Positions 52,228 through 60,611 are shown, numbered from the stretch's first letter. The stretch: 64,000 bases of DNA from Bacteroidales bacterium (GCA_023229505.1 JALNZD010000018.1:1-64000); one strand, 5' to 3'. The notes: generated by a model not told the origin, from the letters alone. Numbers and translations are program-made.

Positions 52228-52418
52228 ATGGCAAAAACACATAAATGTGCTGTTAGTGGCAAAGAATATCCCCTTGATGCACTTCGCCAGGGTCCAATTA
52301 TCCATTTATCCTTCTTAATCTGATACTCTCCTGCCTGGCTGCAATCCAGGCTCCGATTATCATGATGAGCCAGAACCGGAAAGAAGCCCGTGACAGGCGA
52401 AACCAACGATCATTTTGA
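52228..52418 (+). pseudogene. DUF1003-family membrane protein, internal deletion and frameshift
   Basis: ATG at 52228 opens MAKTHKCAVSGKEYPLDALR, the typical Cys-containing N-terminus of DUF1003 proteins. After about 29 residues the frame stops, and another frame continues with ILLNLILSCLAAIQAPIIMM, the last transmembrane helix of the family, then SQNRKEARDR and a stop at 52416-52418. The middle (over 60-100 residues, including the first helix) is deleted at about 52300-52315. The remaining gap to 52670 shows no gene. Confidence 0.7.
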
Positions 52419-52670
52419 GATACTTAGTATTATTGGATTTTAACCGGTAATTTTAATGGCATGAAAATAGCCAGGTTAAATAACATTCACCGATGGAAAG
52501 TTTCAGATTTAGTTATCCACAATTATTGGATGTACAAATTACCATCAATCATGCCCATGGATGATATAACTTTACCTGGTTTGGTTAGCCAAACGTTAGC
52601 CCCAATAATTTTATTAAGAATATTAAGAGCAGTAATAATAGCCAACTCAAAACAAATAGCCTGTCTTGAA

Positions 52671-55600
52671 TTATTTCACCAGCGCCACCGTCCCTACTCT
52701 TTCTTGGTTTCCAGGAATACCATCCACCGTGAAAATAATCTTATACACATAGACACCTCCCGGGCAGGGATTTCCGTTCTTTTTTCCATCCCAGCCAACC
52801 AGGATGTCATTTGATTCAAAGATAAGTCCTCCCCAACGATCAAAAATGCTCATTGTGAAATGTTCTAGGCTCAATGAAAAATGAGATACACTGAAAGTAT
52901 CATTGATTCCATTTCCATCTGGCGTAAAGGCATTAGGGATGAACAAATTGGTTTCTGGTATTTCTTCAGAAGTAAGTTTGATATAAACGGAATCTGATCC
53001 AGTACACCCTACCGAAGACTCCATCTCAACCTTGAACTTTCCTTCTGAATTGATGACGATGCTTTCCGTGGTATCACCAGTGTTCCAGAGGTAGGAAGAA
53101 AGACCGGAACCGGCATCCAGGACTTCGCCGGGATTCATTTCCAGTGTATCGGTGCCATGAAAGGTTGCAACCGGGTTTTCGCTTACAATCAGTTGTATAC
53201 TTTTCTGGTCAGTGCAGCCGACAATGTCAGTAGCCAGAAGGGTGTAAAAGCCGGCATCCGAAGAGGTTACATTGAAAATGAACGGATCGATGTCGGAGGT
53301 GTCACCCGATGGATAAGTCCAGCGGTAACTTATTGGGGGTTGATTGCCGGACGCAATGCTCATGAGGCTGAACATCTGTCCTTCGCAGACTGTTTTAGAG
53401 GCTGATAAAATGATTTCGGGCGGCTCGTAAACTATCACTTCCCCGGTGCTGAACTCGGCCGGGATAGGATTGCCGCTTGCATTGGTAAAATAGCTGACAG
53501 ACGGCTCAATATACCATGACAAATCACCCTGGCCGGGATTCTTGGTTGTAAACACTAAGTCCAGGATGGTTTCCGGCAGGGCAAAGGTAACCGGAGAAAG
53601 AGAATTCCACGCCAGGTTGATCTCCCCGGCTGCCTGGTCAACCCAGCCAGTGAGGCTGTCGACGAGTTGGGGATGTACATTAGTAAAGCCTTCGCATTGC
53701 AGGTTATCGGCGTTGTAGCCAAGCTTCAGGTGAAAATCGGCTACCGAGGTGAAATTATCCACATTCACCGCCACCAGCGCTGTATTGTCCAAACAATGCC
53801 CTCCCTCGCCGGTTACAGCATGAAGGTAGGTAAGGATGATGTTCTGAATTTCGATCACGAAGGTTGTATCGCAGTCGTTTTCGTCTTTGACAACACAAAT
53901 GTAGCTTCCGGCTTGAAGATTATTAAATGTCCCGTTGTTGGTTTGCCAGTTGCTTCCGTTGTTGATTGAATAAAATATTTGCGTGGTGGAACCAGTTACA
54001 ACTATCTCAATCGAACCGTTTCCTAAAAAATCCGTCTCGTCTGTTACAACTGGCGGCTGAACCTGCGGGCCAGGAATATCTGACAGGATTACCGGATTAC
54101 CGATATAAAATCCATCACAGCCGTTAATATCACGGATGCGAACGATATAGGTTCCTGCCGGTAAATCAGTAAAAATGCTGTCAGATGCATAGCTTGCCCC
54201 ATCATCAACCGAATATTCCAAACTTGAACCGGAAGGTGAAAATGCAGAAATAATCAGTTGTCCATCAGGCCTGAAACAATGAGGTGAAATGGTTTGAACC
54301 TGCGTAACCTGTAAGTTTCCGGCATCTTCGATGGTATAAACTGAAGAAGCCGTTTCACAGCCGTTGGCATCTGTGACTGTAAGGACATATTGCCCCGCGG
54401 AAAGGTTGAATACATCAATGTCTGTTCCGAAATTGTTGCCAGAAAGGTCTTCCCATTGGTATTGCATTGGTTCCGTCCCTTCAATGGCAAGCCCGGTGAT
54501 CGAACCAGTTGCTCCATTGCAGGTAGTTGGAGTCACTACAAGTGCTGATTCATTGATCTGGATTGGAGGATAAAAACCGACATGAACCGTATCGCTATCA
54601 CTGCAGCCAGTTTCGTTGAAAGAAGCCCTGACCCAATAGGTGCCTGAATCTGAAACCGTAATTGTTGGGCTTCCGAACTGGCCGGTGGACCAGGAATAGA
54701 GATCTGCCTCGCAATTCGCATTAAGTGTAACGGTATTGCCCTCACATATCGTCAGGTCAGGCCCTAAATCCGGATGAGGAACAGGATAAATTTCTATCTC
54801 TCTCGAAGTATGTTCATATCTACCTGTAGGATACCAGATATCGACTTTTACCTCGTGAGTTCCCGGAAATTGGAATGTATAGGTTGGCGAAAGCTCATAG
54901 GAGATATTTCCCGGGCCAAATTCATCGAAATTCCATTCTATGCTGTCGGGAGTCGGGACAAAATTAGGAAGGAATTGAACCGGTGTACCCTGGCAGTAAT
55001 TGTCAGCTTCCCATTCGAAACGGTAGAGGTAATCGAGAAGGATATTTGGCAAACCCCACTCACAAACTCGTCCCAATAAATATATTCCATTTGGATCGAA
55101 ATCGCAATTCAGACCTCTTTCCCACGGTTTGTTAATTACACCAATATAATATTGATAATTGGGGAAATTATGCGTTGGGAGAGAAGTATAAATTTTCCCA
55201 TCGTTTGAAAGTTGAATATTTACTCCACTCTGGTTTGAAATCTCAATTGCAGAATTTACGAAAGCGGTTGAATCTTGAATGTATTGCATATCATATTGAT
55301 ATAAATAACCCGAATCGGATTCTTCAAAGGTGAGATACAAATATTTAGAGTCAGGTGAAAATTCACAACAATAAGCTGGTTCATAAGACCCCCAGATATT
55401 TTTCCTGTTGATCATGTACAGATATTCAATTTCCCCTGTTTCATCATTAAAGGTACATACTTCAAATGATTTTAAGTATTTTTCTTCGATACCAATGGTT
55501 CCTGCTCTGTGACCATTAACTAAATACTTTTTATCTGGTGATATTTTGATATTACCGCCATCGTCATATAAGAATTCCCGGTAAATACCGGTTGAACTAA

Positions 55601-56204
55601 TGACAGGATCAGTATGAACTCCTTGTTCATCAACCAGGAAACTTGCATATCTGTCATCATGATAAAGGCGTGTGACAACCCAATATGCATCACCCGATCG
55701 GCTTTTCGTGACATTTTGATGGTCATGTGCCCAGAATGCCGCTTCCAATTCAATATTTTTAACATTAGTCACTGCTCCAAGTCCTCCGTTCAATGACATA
55801 TCAATAATTGAATAATAAAATCCTTTAGGAGATATCCAATCGGAAACGGTAAACAAATAATACTGATCGGCAGAACCAGGCCTGGGAAAACTAATGGCAG
55901 ATTGATCCCAACTCCCACCTGGAAGGATGTTTTCGCCATTGTCCATAATTTCTCCATTCTTGTTCCAAACTCTGTCGCCATCGGAATAGAACAATAAATT
56001 TCCAAGCGAATCACTCATAATTGTCCCATTACTAAAGCCAGCTCCAGTACCTACAGGTAACCAAGGCACAGGTTGGCCTGAGTTAAATTTTAAACCGGCC
56101 CATTGTCCAAAAATCCAGTTATCTGCCTGATGCTGGGAATATAAACTTTGAACTATTATTAATTGTAAGAAAATAATAAGGGTATATTTTGGATAACTAA
56201 ACAT
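52671..56204 (-). CDS. Giant multi-domain T9SS type B (gliding-motility C-terminal) protein
   Basis: 1177 residues with an N-terminal signal (IIFLQLIIVQSLYSQ). Order: a PD40/WD-like propeller (about 20-390; NGTIMSDSLGNLLFYSDGDRV, CCEFSPDSKYLYLTFE), a PKD-like domain (about 400-475), Ig-like repeats, SprB-type repeats (about 550-800; AGQYVLTVTDANGCET, AGTYIVRIRDINGCDG, AGSYICVVKDENDCDT), a cohesin-like domain (about 800-930; HCLDNTALVAVNVDNF), another Ig/PKD stretch, and the type B sorting domain LFIPNAFTPDGNGINDTFSV with DRWGGLIFESND and PGGVYVYKI. The SprB repeats and the type B end suggest a surface adhesin related to gliding or attachment. No other gliding genes are nearby. Confidence 0.88.
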   Translation of the reverse strand: MFSYPKYTLIIFLQLIIVQSLYSQHQADNWIFGQWAGLKFNSGQPVPWLPVGTGAGFSNGTIMSDSLGNLLFYSDGDRVWNKNGEIMDNGENILPGGSWDQSAISFPRPGSADQYYLFTVSDWISPKGFYYSIIDMSLNGGLGAVTNVKNIELEAAFWAHDHQNVTKSRSGDAYWVVTRLYHDDRYASFLVDEQGVHTDPVISSTGIYREFLYDDGGNIKISPDKKYLVNGHRAGTIGIEEKYLKSFEVCTFNDETGEIEYLYMINRKNIWGSYEPAYCCEFSPDSKYLYLTFEESDSGYLYQYDMQYIQDSTAFVNSAIEISNQSGVNIQLSNDGKIYTSLPTHNFPNYQYYIGVINKPWERGLNCDFDPNGIYLLGRVCEWGLPNILLDYLYRFEWEADNYCQGTPVQFLPNFVPTPDSIEWNFDEFGPGNISYELSPTYTFQFPGTHEVKVDIWYPTGRYEHTSREIEIYPVPHPDLGPDLTICEGNTVTLNANCEADLYSWSTGQFGSPTITVSDSGTYWVRASFNETGCSDSDTVHVGFYPPIQINESALVVTPTTCNGATGSITGLAIEGTEPMQYQWEDLSGNNFGTDIDVFNLSAGQYVLTVTDANGCETASSVYTIEDAGNLQVTQVQTISPHCFRPDGQLIISAFSPSGSSLEYSVDDGASYASDSIFTDLPAGTYIVRIRDINGCDGFYIGNPVILSDIPGPQVQPPVVTDETDFLGNGSIEIVVTGSTTQIFYSINNGSNWQTNNGTFNNLQAGSYICVVKDENDCDTTFVIEIQNIILTYLHAVTGEGGHCLDNTALVAVNVDNFTSVADFHLKLGYNADNLQCEGFTNVHPQLVDSLTGWVDQAAGEINLAWNSLSPVTFALPETILDLVFTTKNPGQGDLSWYIEPSVSYFTNASGNPIPAEFSTGEVIVYEPPEIILSASKTVCEGQMFSLMSIASGNQPPISYRWTYPSGDTSDIDPFIFNVTSSDAGFYTLLATDIVGCTDQKSIQLIVSENPVATFHGTDTLEMNPGEVLDAGSGLSSYLWNTGDTTESIVINSEGKFKVEMESSVGCTGSDSVYIKLTSEEIPETNLFIPNAFTPDGNGINDTFSVSHFSLSLEHFTMSIFDRWGGLIFESNDILVGWDGKKNGNPCPGGVYVYKIIFTVDGIPGNQERVGTVALVK

Positions 56205-56221
56205 AGTTCATTGAGTTTAAA

Positions 56222-56256
56222 TACGCTATATCAGGCAATTTGCCTGATATAGCGTA
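56222..56256. terminator. Perfect 17-bp inverted repeat between two minus-strand genes
   Basis: TACGCTATATCAGGCAA (56222-56238) and TTGCCTGATATAGCGTA (56240-56256) are exact reverse complements around one central base. It lies 11 nt after the stop of the small Cys-rich gene and 18 nt before the start of the giant T9SS gene. Only a short T-run follows on the minus strand, so termination, attenuation or a protein-binding palindrome are all possible. Confidence 0.6.
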
Positions 56257-56266
56257 AAGTTATTAA

Positions 56267-56668
56267 CTATTCCCAAACGACATGGACATCCCCACCAGTT
56301 CCATTTTCTAAATCAGAACAAGTTCTGGTTTCCCCAGGATTTTTACCATGACAGCATAATGGTCCTCCGTCACAACCAGCCCAAACAGCGGCATATACTG
56401 TGAAATCCCAATTAGATGAGCATTGAGGCATAGTAAATGAAAATTCGTAGTGATCAGTATTACTTACAACAACACACGAATCGTCTACAATCACATAATT
56501 GTCAAAATCTCTTACAACTGTTATGCAGGGACCGTATTGCATACCAAGGCAACATGCTTCACATGATGGTATATCCCAGGTTACAGTGACATAACCAGTC
56601 GTGGTTTGACTTAATAATGATGAAGAGCCCAGAAGAACAATAAACAATATGGATACTAATTTTTTCAT
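56267..56668 (-). CDS. Small Cys-rich secreted protein, unknown function
   Basis: 133 residues with a clear signal peptide (LVSILFIVLLGSSSLLSQ). The mature part has eleven cysteines (SCEACCLGMQYGPC, DDSCVV, PQCSSNW, WAGCDGGPLCCHG, TRTCSD), which suggests a disulphide-bonded small beta domain. I do not recognise the family. It sits just upstream of the giant T9SS gene on the same strand, with a strong inverted repeat between, so it could be a partner or regulator of that protein's display. Confidence 0.72.
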   Translation of the reverse strand: MKKLVSILFIVLLGSSSLLSQTTTGYVTVTWDIPSCEACCLGMQYGPCITVVRDFDNYVIVDDSCVVVSNTDHYEFSFTMPQCSSNWDFTVYAAVWAGCDGGPLCCHGKNPGETRTCSDLENGTGGDVHVVWE

Positions 56669-56928
56669 AAAACTCAGATTATAAAGTTAAGACTAAATTT
56701 TTGGATGTGGATTTTTTGGCTAAAATATTTTCATGCGGGGACGGGATGTCCCCCAGGGAGGGTGTTTAGCCAAAATGTTGAAAAGGGATCGAAATATTAT
56801 TTTACAAAAGGGTAACTTTATTGTCACATGAAGAAATTTAATTTTGTGACAATAATAGAAGGCGAAAATATTTTGTGTATAGGCAGGCATGACCTAGTTA
56901 ATTCATTCATTAATCCAAATTTAATTAA
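56669..56928. other. Gene-free stretch with a hairpin
   Basis: No supported gene. ATTGTCACA (56820-56828) and TGTGACAAT (56845-56853) form a 9-bp stem; the GGGACGGGATGTCCC run near 56738-56752 forms another. A 44-codon frame from 56828 has no recognisable features. Confidence 0.5.
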
Positions 56929-57441
56929 ATATGTAATACAAAATCCGCTGCATCAGGTTTAACTATCGGTAGCAGTTATTTCTCAAGTTATTATGGTATT
57001 TATTCAAACGCAAGTTCTTTTGGAGGTTTCTCTGATTCGTATAAAGAAATGAGGATAATTTGCATACCACCCCATGCGAGTAAGGTTATTAATGGATTTA
57101 AGTTATATTCCGAAATATATAGAGATTGTGACCTTTATTTGTACCCCAGCGGTGGTAAAATGAAAACTAAGCAATTTGAAGAGGACAATTCACCCGTGCA
57201 AATAAAAAACATTATTGCATATAGGTTCAGTGAAAACGAAATAGATACTTTAAACACTGTCGAAGACAATTTTTGGGTTTCAAAAATATCAAATTATTCT
57301 ACAAATGGGTTCATTGGAAGCAGATATCCAGAAAATTGCGGTAAAAAATCAATGTATTCAGAAAAATACTATTTGTATAGTAGTCCTGGAAACTTCTATA
57401 TCAAGTATATTAAAGATTTAGGTACAGAAGTTCAACACTAA
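56929..57441 (+). pseudogene. Truncated hypothetical protein gene lacking a proper start
   Basis: The frame is open from 56929 to the TAA at 57441, but its first ATG is at 57049, in the middle of protein-like sequence. The open part upstream reads GLTIGSSYFSSYYGIYSNAS and then SFGGFSDSYKE before the ATG, so the original start and probably a signal peptide have been lost. From 57049 the product would be 130 residues (RIICIPPHASKVINGFKLYS...). I do not recognise the family. It could still be expressed from 57049, but decay is more likely given the scraps downstream. Confidence 0.5.
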
Positions 57442-57468
57442 ATAACACATAAAATCACATAATAAGTT

Positions 57469-57489
57469 CTGACTGCTGACTGCTGATCC
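57469..57489. repeat. Heptamer CTGACTG x3
   Basis: CTGACTG, CTGACTG, CTGATCC, about 25 nt downstream of the truncated hypothetical gene. Confidence 0.8.
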
Positions 57490-57524
57490 CGAAATGTCCA
57501 AAATTGCGTTGAAATTTTATTGAC

Positions 57525-57572
57525 TTTTCGAGGATCCTCGAAAAACTACCAAATCGAAGATTTGTTGTTTTT
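57525..57572. repeat. 20-bp perfect palindrome followed by a second hairpin
   Basis: TTTTCGAGGATCCTCGAAAA (57525-57544) is a perfect palindrome. It is followed by CAAATC-GAA-GATTTG with outer AAAAAC/GTTTTT pairing. The CCTCGAAAAAC part also occurs at 10250-10260. It may be an intergenic repeat family or a bidirectional terminator. Confidence 0.75.
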
Positions 57573-57638
57573 CGGGACTGCTAACTCCTCAACTTAAACA
57601 TTCCTCCTTCTTAAATGTTAAATCACAAACTAAAATTT

Positions 57639-57740
57639 ATGGAACCAAAACATAACGTTGTCGGTTGGTTTGAAGTACCGGTTGAAAACATGGAAAGAGC
57701 CATTCGTTTTTATGAGGCAGCCTTGCATTCAAGAAAATAA
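57639..57740 (+). pseudogene. VOC-family (glyoxalase-like) gene, N-terminal fragment
   Basis: 33 codons, MEPKHNVVGWFEVPVENMER then AIRFYEAAL, the typical start of a VOC (glyoxalase/dioxygenase fold) protein of about 130 residues. The frame stops at 57740 after HSRK, so only the first beta-alpha unit remains. Just downstream are two hairpins. Confidence 0.7.
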
Positions 57741-57751
57741 AGATATAATTT

Positions 57752-57835
57752 AACCTGACAGGCCTGACGACGCTGTCAGGTTTTTACTTCACCACAACCT
57801 GTCAGCGTCCTACAATAGGAGGACCTGACAGGTTG
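57752..57835. repeat. Two related hairpins built from ACCTGACAGG/CCTGTCAGG words
   Basis: AACCTGACAG...CTGTCAGGTT followed by TTTTT (57752-57785) has the form of a terminator. The second, CAACCTGTCAG...CTGACAGGTTG (57795-57835), has further internal GTCCT/AGGA pairing. The same 10-nt word is used in both, in both orientations. Confidence 0.75.
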
Positions 57836-57956
57836 ATAGCGAAATAGACATGTATATTGTCGAGATGGAAATTGAACCCCACCATTTATAATCTTTCTTT
57901 CATTTCTATTTATTAGTTTTCTGAAAATTTAGTAAATTGCATTCAAAAGTTCTGAG

Positions 57957-57991
57957 TTTTTAATTTTTAATTATTAATTTTTAATTTTTAA
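57957..57991. repeat. Heptamer TTTTTAA x5 upstream of PhzF
   Basis: TTTTTAA, TTTTTAA, TTATTAA, TTTTTAA, TTTTTAA end 6 nt before the PhzF start codon, so they occupy the place of a ribosome-binding region. Preceded by AGTTCTGAG, the inverse of the AACTCAGAACT word pair at 39905. Confidence 0.9.
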
Positions 57992-57996
57992 TTATC

Positions 57997-58779
57997 ATGT
58001 TCCTTCCTTTCTACCAGGTTGATGCCTTTACTGACCGGCTATTTGGTGGCAATCCGGCCGGGGTTTGTCCGTTGGACCAATGGCTCGCGGATGAGGTAAT
58101 GCAGAAAATAGCCATAGAAAACAATCTCTCGGAAACCGCCTTTTTCGTCAAAGAAGACGATGGTTTCCATATCCGGTGGTTCACCCCGAAAGTTGAAGTG
58201 AACCTGTGCGGGCATGCTACACTGGCATCGGCACATGTGATTTTCCATCATCTTGGATACAGTGATGAGATGATTTCTTTTCAGTCGAGGAGCGGGATAC
58301 TCAATGTAACCAAAGAAAGCGACCTGCTCATCCTCGATTTCCCTGCCAATAAACCCCAACGTACAGCCCTGCCAAATGATTTCGTGCAATCGCTTAATAT
58401 TACGCCCATTCAGTGCTACCGCGGAAAGGAAGACTATCTTCTTCTCTATAAATCACAACAGGAAATCGAAGCTCTGGTACCTGATTTCCGACGGCTGGAA
58501 AAGATTGATGTGCGGGCTGTGATTGTCACTGCACCTGGTGACAAAGTAGATTTCGTTTCCCGCTTTTTTGCCCCGCGGGTCGGGGTAGATGAAGATCCTG
58601 TGACTGGCTCGGCCCATACCGTTTTGATCCCATTCTGGGCCGAGAAACTCGGAAAAACCGAGATGAAGGCTTTACAACTTTCACGCCGCGGCGGAAGCCT
58701 GTTTTGCCGCCTTCGTGGCGACCGGGTGGATATAGGCGGGAATGCGGTGACGTTTCTGAAGGGGGAAATCTTTCTTTAG
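57997..58779 (+). CDS. PhzF-family isomerase/epimerase
   Basis: 260 residues, the standard length for PhzF. It starts FYQVDAFTDRLFGGNPAGV and has the catalytic Glu in NNLSETAFF (about 47), FTPKVEVNLCGHATLA, and the second half VGVDEDPVTGSAH with the mirror site. PhzF proteins isomerise or epimerise small metabolites; only a few take part in phenazine synthesis and no phenazine genes are here. The AT-rich heptamers just ahead of the ATG leave no Shine-Dalgarno. It is convergent with the SDR gene, 12 nt apart. Confidence 0.92.
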   Translation: MFLPFYQVDAFTDRLFGGNPAGVCPLDQWLADEVMQKIAIENNLSETAFFVKEDDGFHIRWFTPKVEVNLCGHATLASAHVIFHHLGYSDEMISFQSRSGILNVTKESDLLILDFPANKPQRTALPNDFVQSLNITPIQCYRGKEDYLLLYKSQQEIEALVPDFRRLEKIDVRAVIVTAPGDKVDFVSRFFAPRVGVDEDPVTGSAHTVLIPFWAEKLGKTEMKALQLSRRGGSLFCRLRGDRVDIGGNAVTFLKGEIFL

Positions 58780-58791
58780 TCAATCAATACT

Positions 58792-59580
58792 TTAGTATGC
58801 CCGGCAAATCTCAAACAATCGCTCCACATCTCGTAGGTTTCTGCTGAAAGTGCAGCTATGTTGCTTCCTGTGCTCAAAGTACTGACCGCTGACCCGTTCA
58901 ATATCCGGGCTCGTGGCAAGCCAGACGGGGGTATCTGCTCCCTGATCGGGTGTCTCATGGCCGCCAAAGCCCATCGAATTGCTCAGGGCTGAGTTCACAT
59001 CTCCGGGATGGCATACATTAACAGATATATTAAAGGAGTTAAGCCTGCCTGCAAAAGCTACGGTCAACATCCGGTTTGCCTGCTTCGACTGGCGATAGGC
59101 TTCATCATTGTCATATTGCCGGCGTTTGAATTCAAGGTCAGTCATATCCAACCCGCCTGCCCAATAGCTGGCCACATTCACCACCCTCGACGGGGCGCCG
59201 GATTTTAACTGAGGCGTGAAAGCTTCAATCATCCAATAATAGCCCAGCACATTAGTCGCAAACTGTACCTCAATGCCTTCAGGGGTTTCCGTCCGTTTCC
59301 GGGGAGTAGCAGCAGCGTTGTTGACCAGGACATGGACCGGCTCCTGAATCCTTGAAGCCAGTTCTAAGATTTCCACCTTACGTGATAAATCGGTAATGAC
59401 ATACCGGATATCATCCGAACCGGTTTGCCGACGGATTTCTTCCATCACCTTCAATGCTTTTTCTTCATCTTTCACGACCATGATAACCCTGAAATCTCCC
59501 GTCTCAACAAGCTGACGGGCAATGGCCTTTCCGATGGCACCAGTGGCACCTGTAACCAGGGCAAGTTTCCTTCTATTCAT
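58792..59580 (-). CDS. Short-chain dehydrogenase/reductase (retinol dehydrogenase-like)
   Basis: 262 residues of the classical SDR fold. NAD(P)-binding TGATGAIGKAIARQL, VLVNNAA, and the catalytic Ser-Tyr-Lys expected as VNVASYWAGG and YDNDEAYRQSKQANRM (YRQSK). The long form resembles retinol-dehydrogenase or oxidoreductase-type SDRs with a LNSFNISVNVCHPGDVNS loop. Substrate unknown. A -7 box lies just upstream of the start at 59580. Confidence 0.9.
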   Translation of the reverse strand: MNRRKLALVTGATGAIGKAIARQLVETGDFRVIMVVKDEEKALKVMEEIRRQTGSDDIRYVITDLSRKVEILELASRIQEPVHVLVNNAAATPRKRTETPEGIEVQFATNVLGYYWMIEAFTPQLKSGAPSRVVNVASYWAGGLDMTDLEFKRRQYDNDEAYRQSKQANRMLTVAFAGRLNSFNISVNVCHPGDVNSALSNSMGFGGHETPDQGADTPVWLATSPDIERVSGQYFEHRKQHSCTFSRNLRDVERLFEICRAY

Positions 59581-59600
59581 AACTTATATTGTCAATCGTT

Positions 59601-59608
59601 CAAATATA
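59601..59608 (-). promoter_or_regulatory. -7 box of the SDR gene
   Basis: TATATTTG on the minus strand, 20 nt upstream of the start, matches TAnnTTTG. The leader would be about 14 nt. Confidence 0.45.
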
Positions 59609-59650
59609 ATTATTTTCGTCGTGATAATTCTAACTTTACAATAATCACGA

Positions 59651-59818
59651 ATGATCATCATCCTTTTTATATACAGCCTGATTTTTATCGCCCTAGGATT
59701 GTTTTTTATCTTGAAAAAGAAAAAAATCCTCGGTGGCATGTTTATCCTGCTGGCAATTATGTTAACCATCGTTGGAATAGTAGCAATAGCAATTTATCCT
59801 AACATCTGGCCCTTTTGA
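59651..59818 (+). CDS. Small two-helix membrane protein
   Basis: 55 residues: a first hydrophobic helix (IIILFIYSLIFIALGLFFI), a basic loop KKKK, and a second helix (MFILLAIMLTIVGIVAIAI) ending YPNIWPF. The stop is 2 nt before the start of the beta-barrel gene, so both are translated together. Two-helix proteins of this size can be regulators or small membrane subunits; no family is recognised. Confidence 0.7.
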   Translation: MIIILFIYSLIFIALGLFFILKKKKILGGMFILLAIMLTIVGIVAIAIYPNIWPF

Positions 59819-59820
59819 AC

Positions 59821-60507
59821 ATGAAAAGATCCTTTATTACAGCATGCTTAATCTCGATAACCCTTGCCCTTTCGGCCCAGCAAAAGCCATCTTTTATCGG
59901 TTTACAGGCAGGGCCTTCATTCCCTGTGGGGAAATTCCAGGAGAAAAAGCTCCCGGATGGCAGTTTCACCCTGATTGGCTTCAGCACATCGCTGGAAGGC
60001 GCCTGGTTCTTCACGTCCTGGATGGGGGTTGGCGGATCGGCCGGCATGCACTTCCACCCGGTCGACGTCAGAACTCTCGGCTATGAAAAGGTTGTCGCTG
60101 ATCCTTTCATGAACGATGTTTATATCAGGTCTGATCCTTACCGCTCATACACCGTCTATGCCGGTCTATTTTTCCAGTTTCCACTTGTACAAAGACTTTC
60201 TCTGACTGCCAAAGCATTAAGGGGCATTATGTTTACCCAATCGCCATACCAGTTGTATAAAGCAGATTATGAAATGATTGGCGAAAAGTGGTTTGAGATA
60301 ACTTCTGCGGGTGATTTTGAAGGGAGTTTCCTGGCCGGAGCAGGCCTTAAATACGAATTGAAAAACTGCATCGGGTTCTCGCTAAATACAGAATTCACCT
60401 ATAATGAAATGAATTTTGATTTCGAACTTTCAGATGGCAGCGTCCGGACAGATAAAAAGGTGGTGGCGTTTGTGAATGTTTTATTGGGAATCTTTATAAA
60501 AATTTAA
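59821..60507 (+). CDS. Outer-membrane beta-barrel protein
   Basis: 228 residues from ATG at 59821, which starts a signal peptide (RSFITACLISITLALSAQ). The frame extends 6 nt to a TTG, but the ATG is better placed. The mature part has alternating strands rich in aromatics (FIGLQAGPSFPVGKFQEKKL, GSFLAGAGLKYELKNC, VVAFVNVLLGIFIKI) typical of an 8-stranded porin-like barrel (OMP_b-brl family). No specific function. The stop codon falls inside the octamer array that follows. Confidence 0.8.
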   Translation: MKRSFITACLISITLALSAQQKPSFIGLQAGPSFPVGKFQEKKLPDGSFTLIGFSTSLEGAWFFTSWMGVGGSAGMHFHPVDVRTLGYEKVVADPFMNDVYIRSDPYRSYTVYAGLFFQFPLVQRLSLTAKALRGIMFTQSPYQLYKADYEMIGEKWFEITSAGDFEGSFLAGAGLKYELKNCIGFSLNTEFTYNEMNFDFELSDGSVRTDKKVVAFVNVLLGIFIKI

Positions 60508-60611
60508 CGATGTAGCGATATAGCGATATTACGATTTGATGTTTATCAAAAATTCGCTATATCGCTTTATTTACAAATTCCCCAACTCAAAACTCAAAAC
60601 TTAAAACTTTC
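60504..60611. repeat. Octamers (RTAGCGAT) with inverted copy, then heptamers AACTCAA
   Basis: TTAACGAT, GTAGCGAT, ATAGCGAT, ATTACGAT at 60504-60535; a 13-bp inverted copy of AGCGATATAGCGA at 60554-60566; then AACTCAA, AACTCAA, AACTTAA, AACTTTC at 60584-60611. The first octamer includes the stop codon of the beta-barrel gene and the heptamers include the stop codon and last residues of PepE, so both gene ends are defined by the repeats. Confidence 0.88.

Noticed and set aside
52461..52814. Plus-strand ORF of 117 codons
   Set aside because: It overlaps the type B sorting domain of the minus-strand giant protein, and has no domain or start signal.
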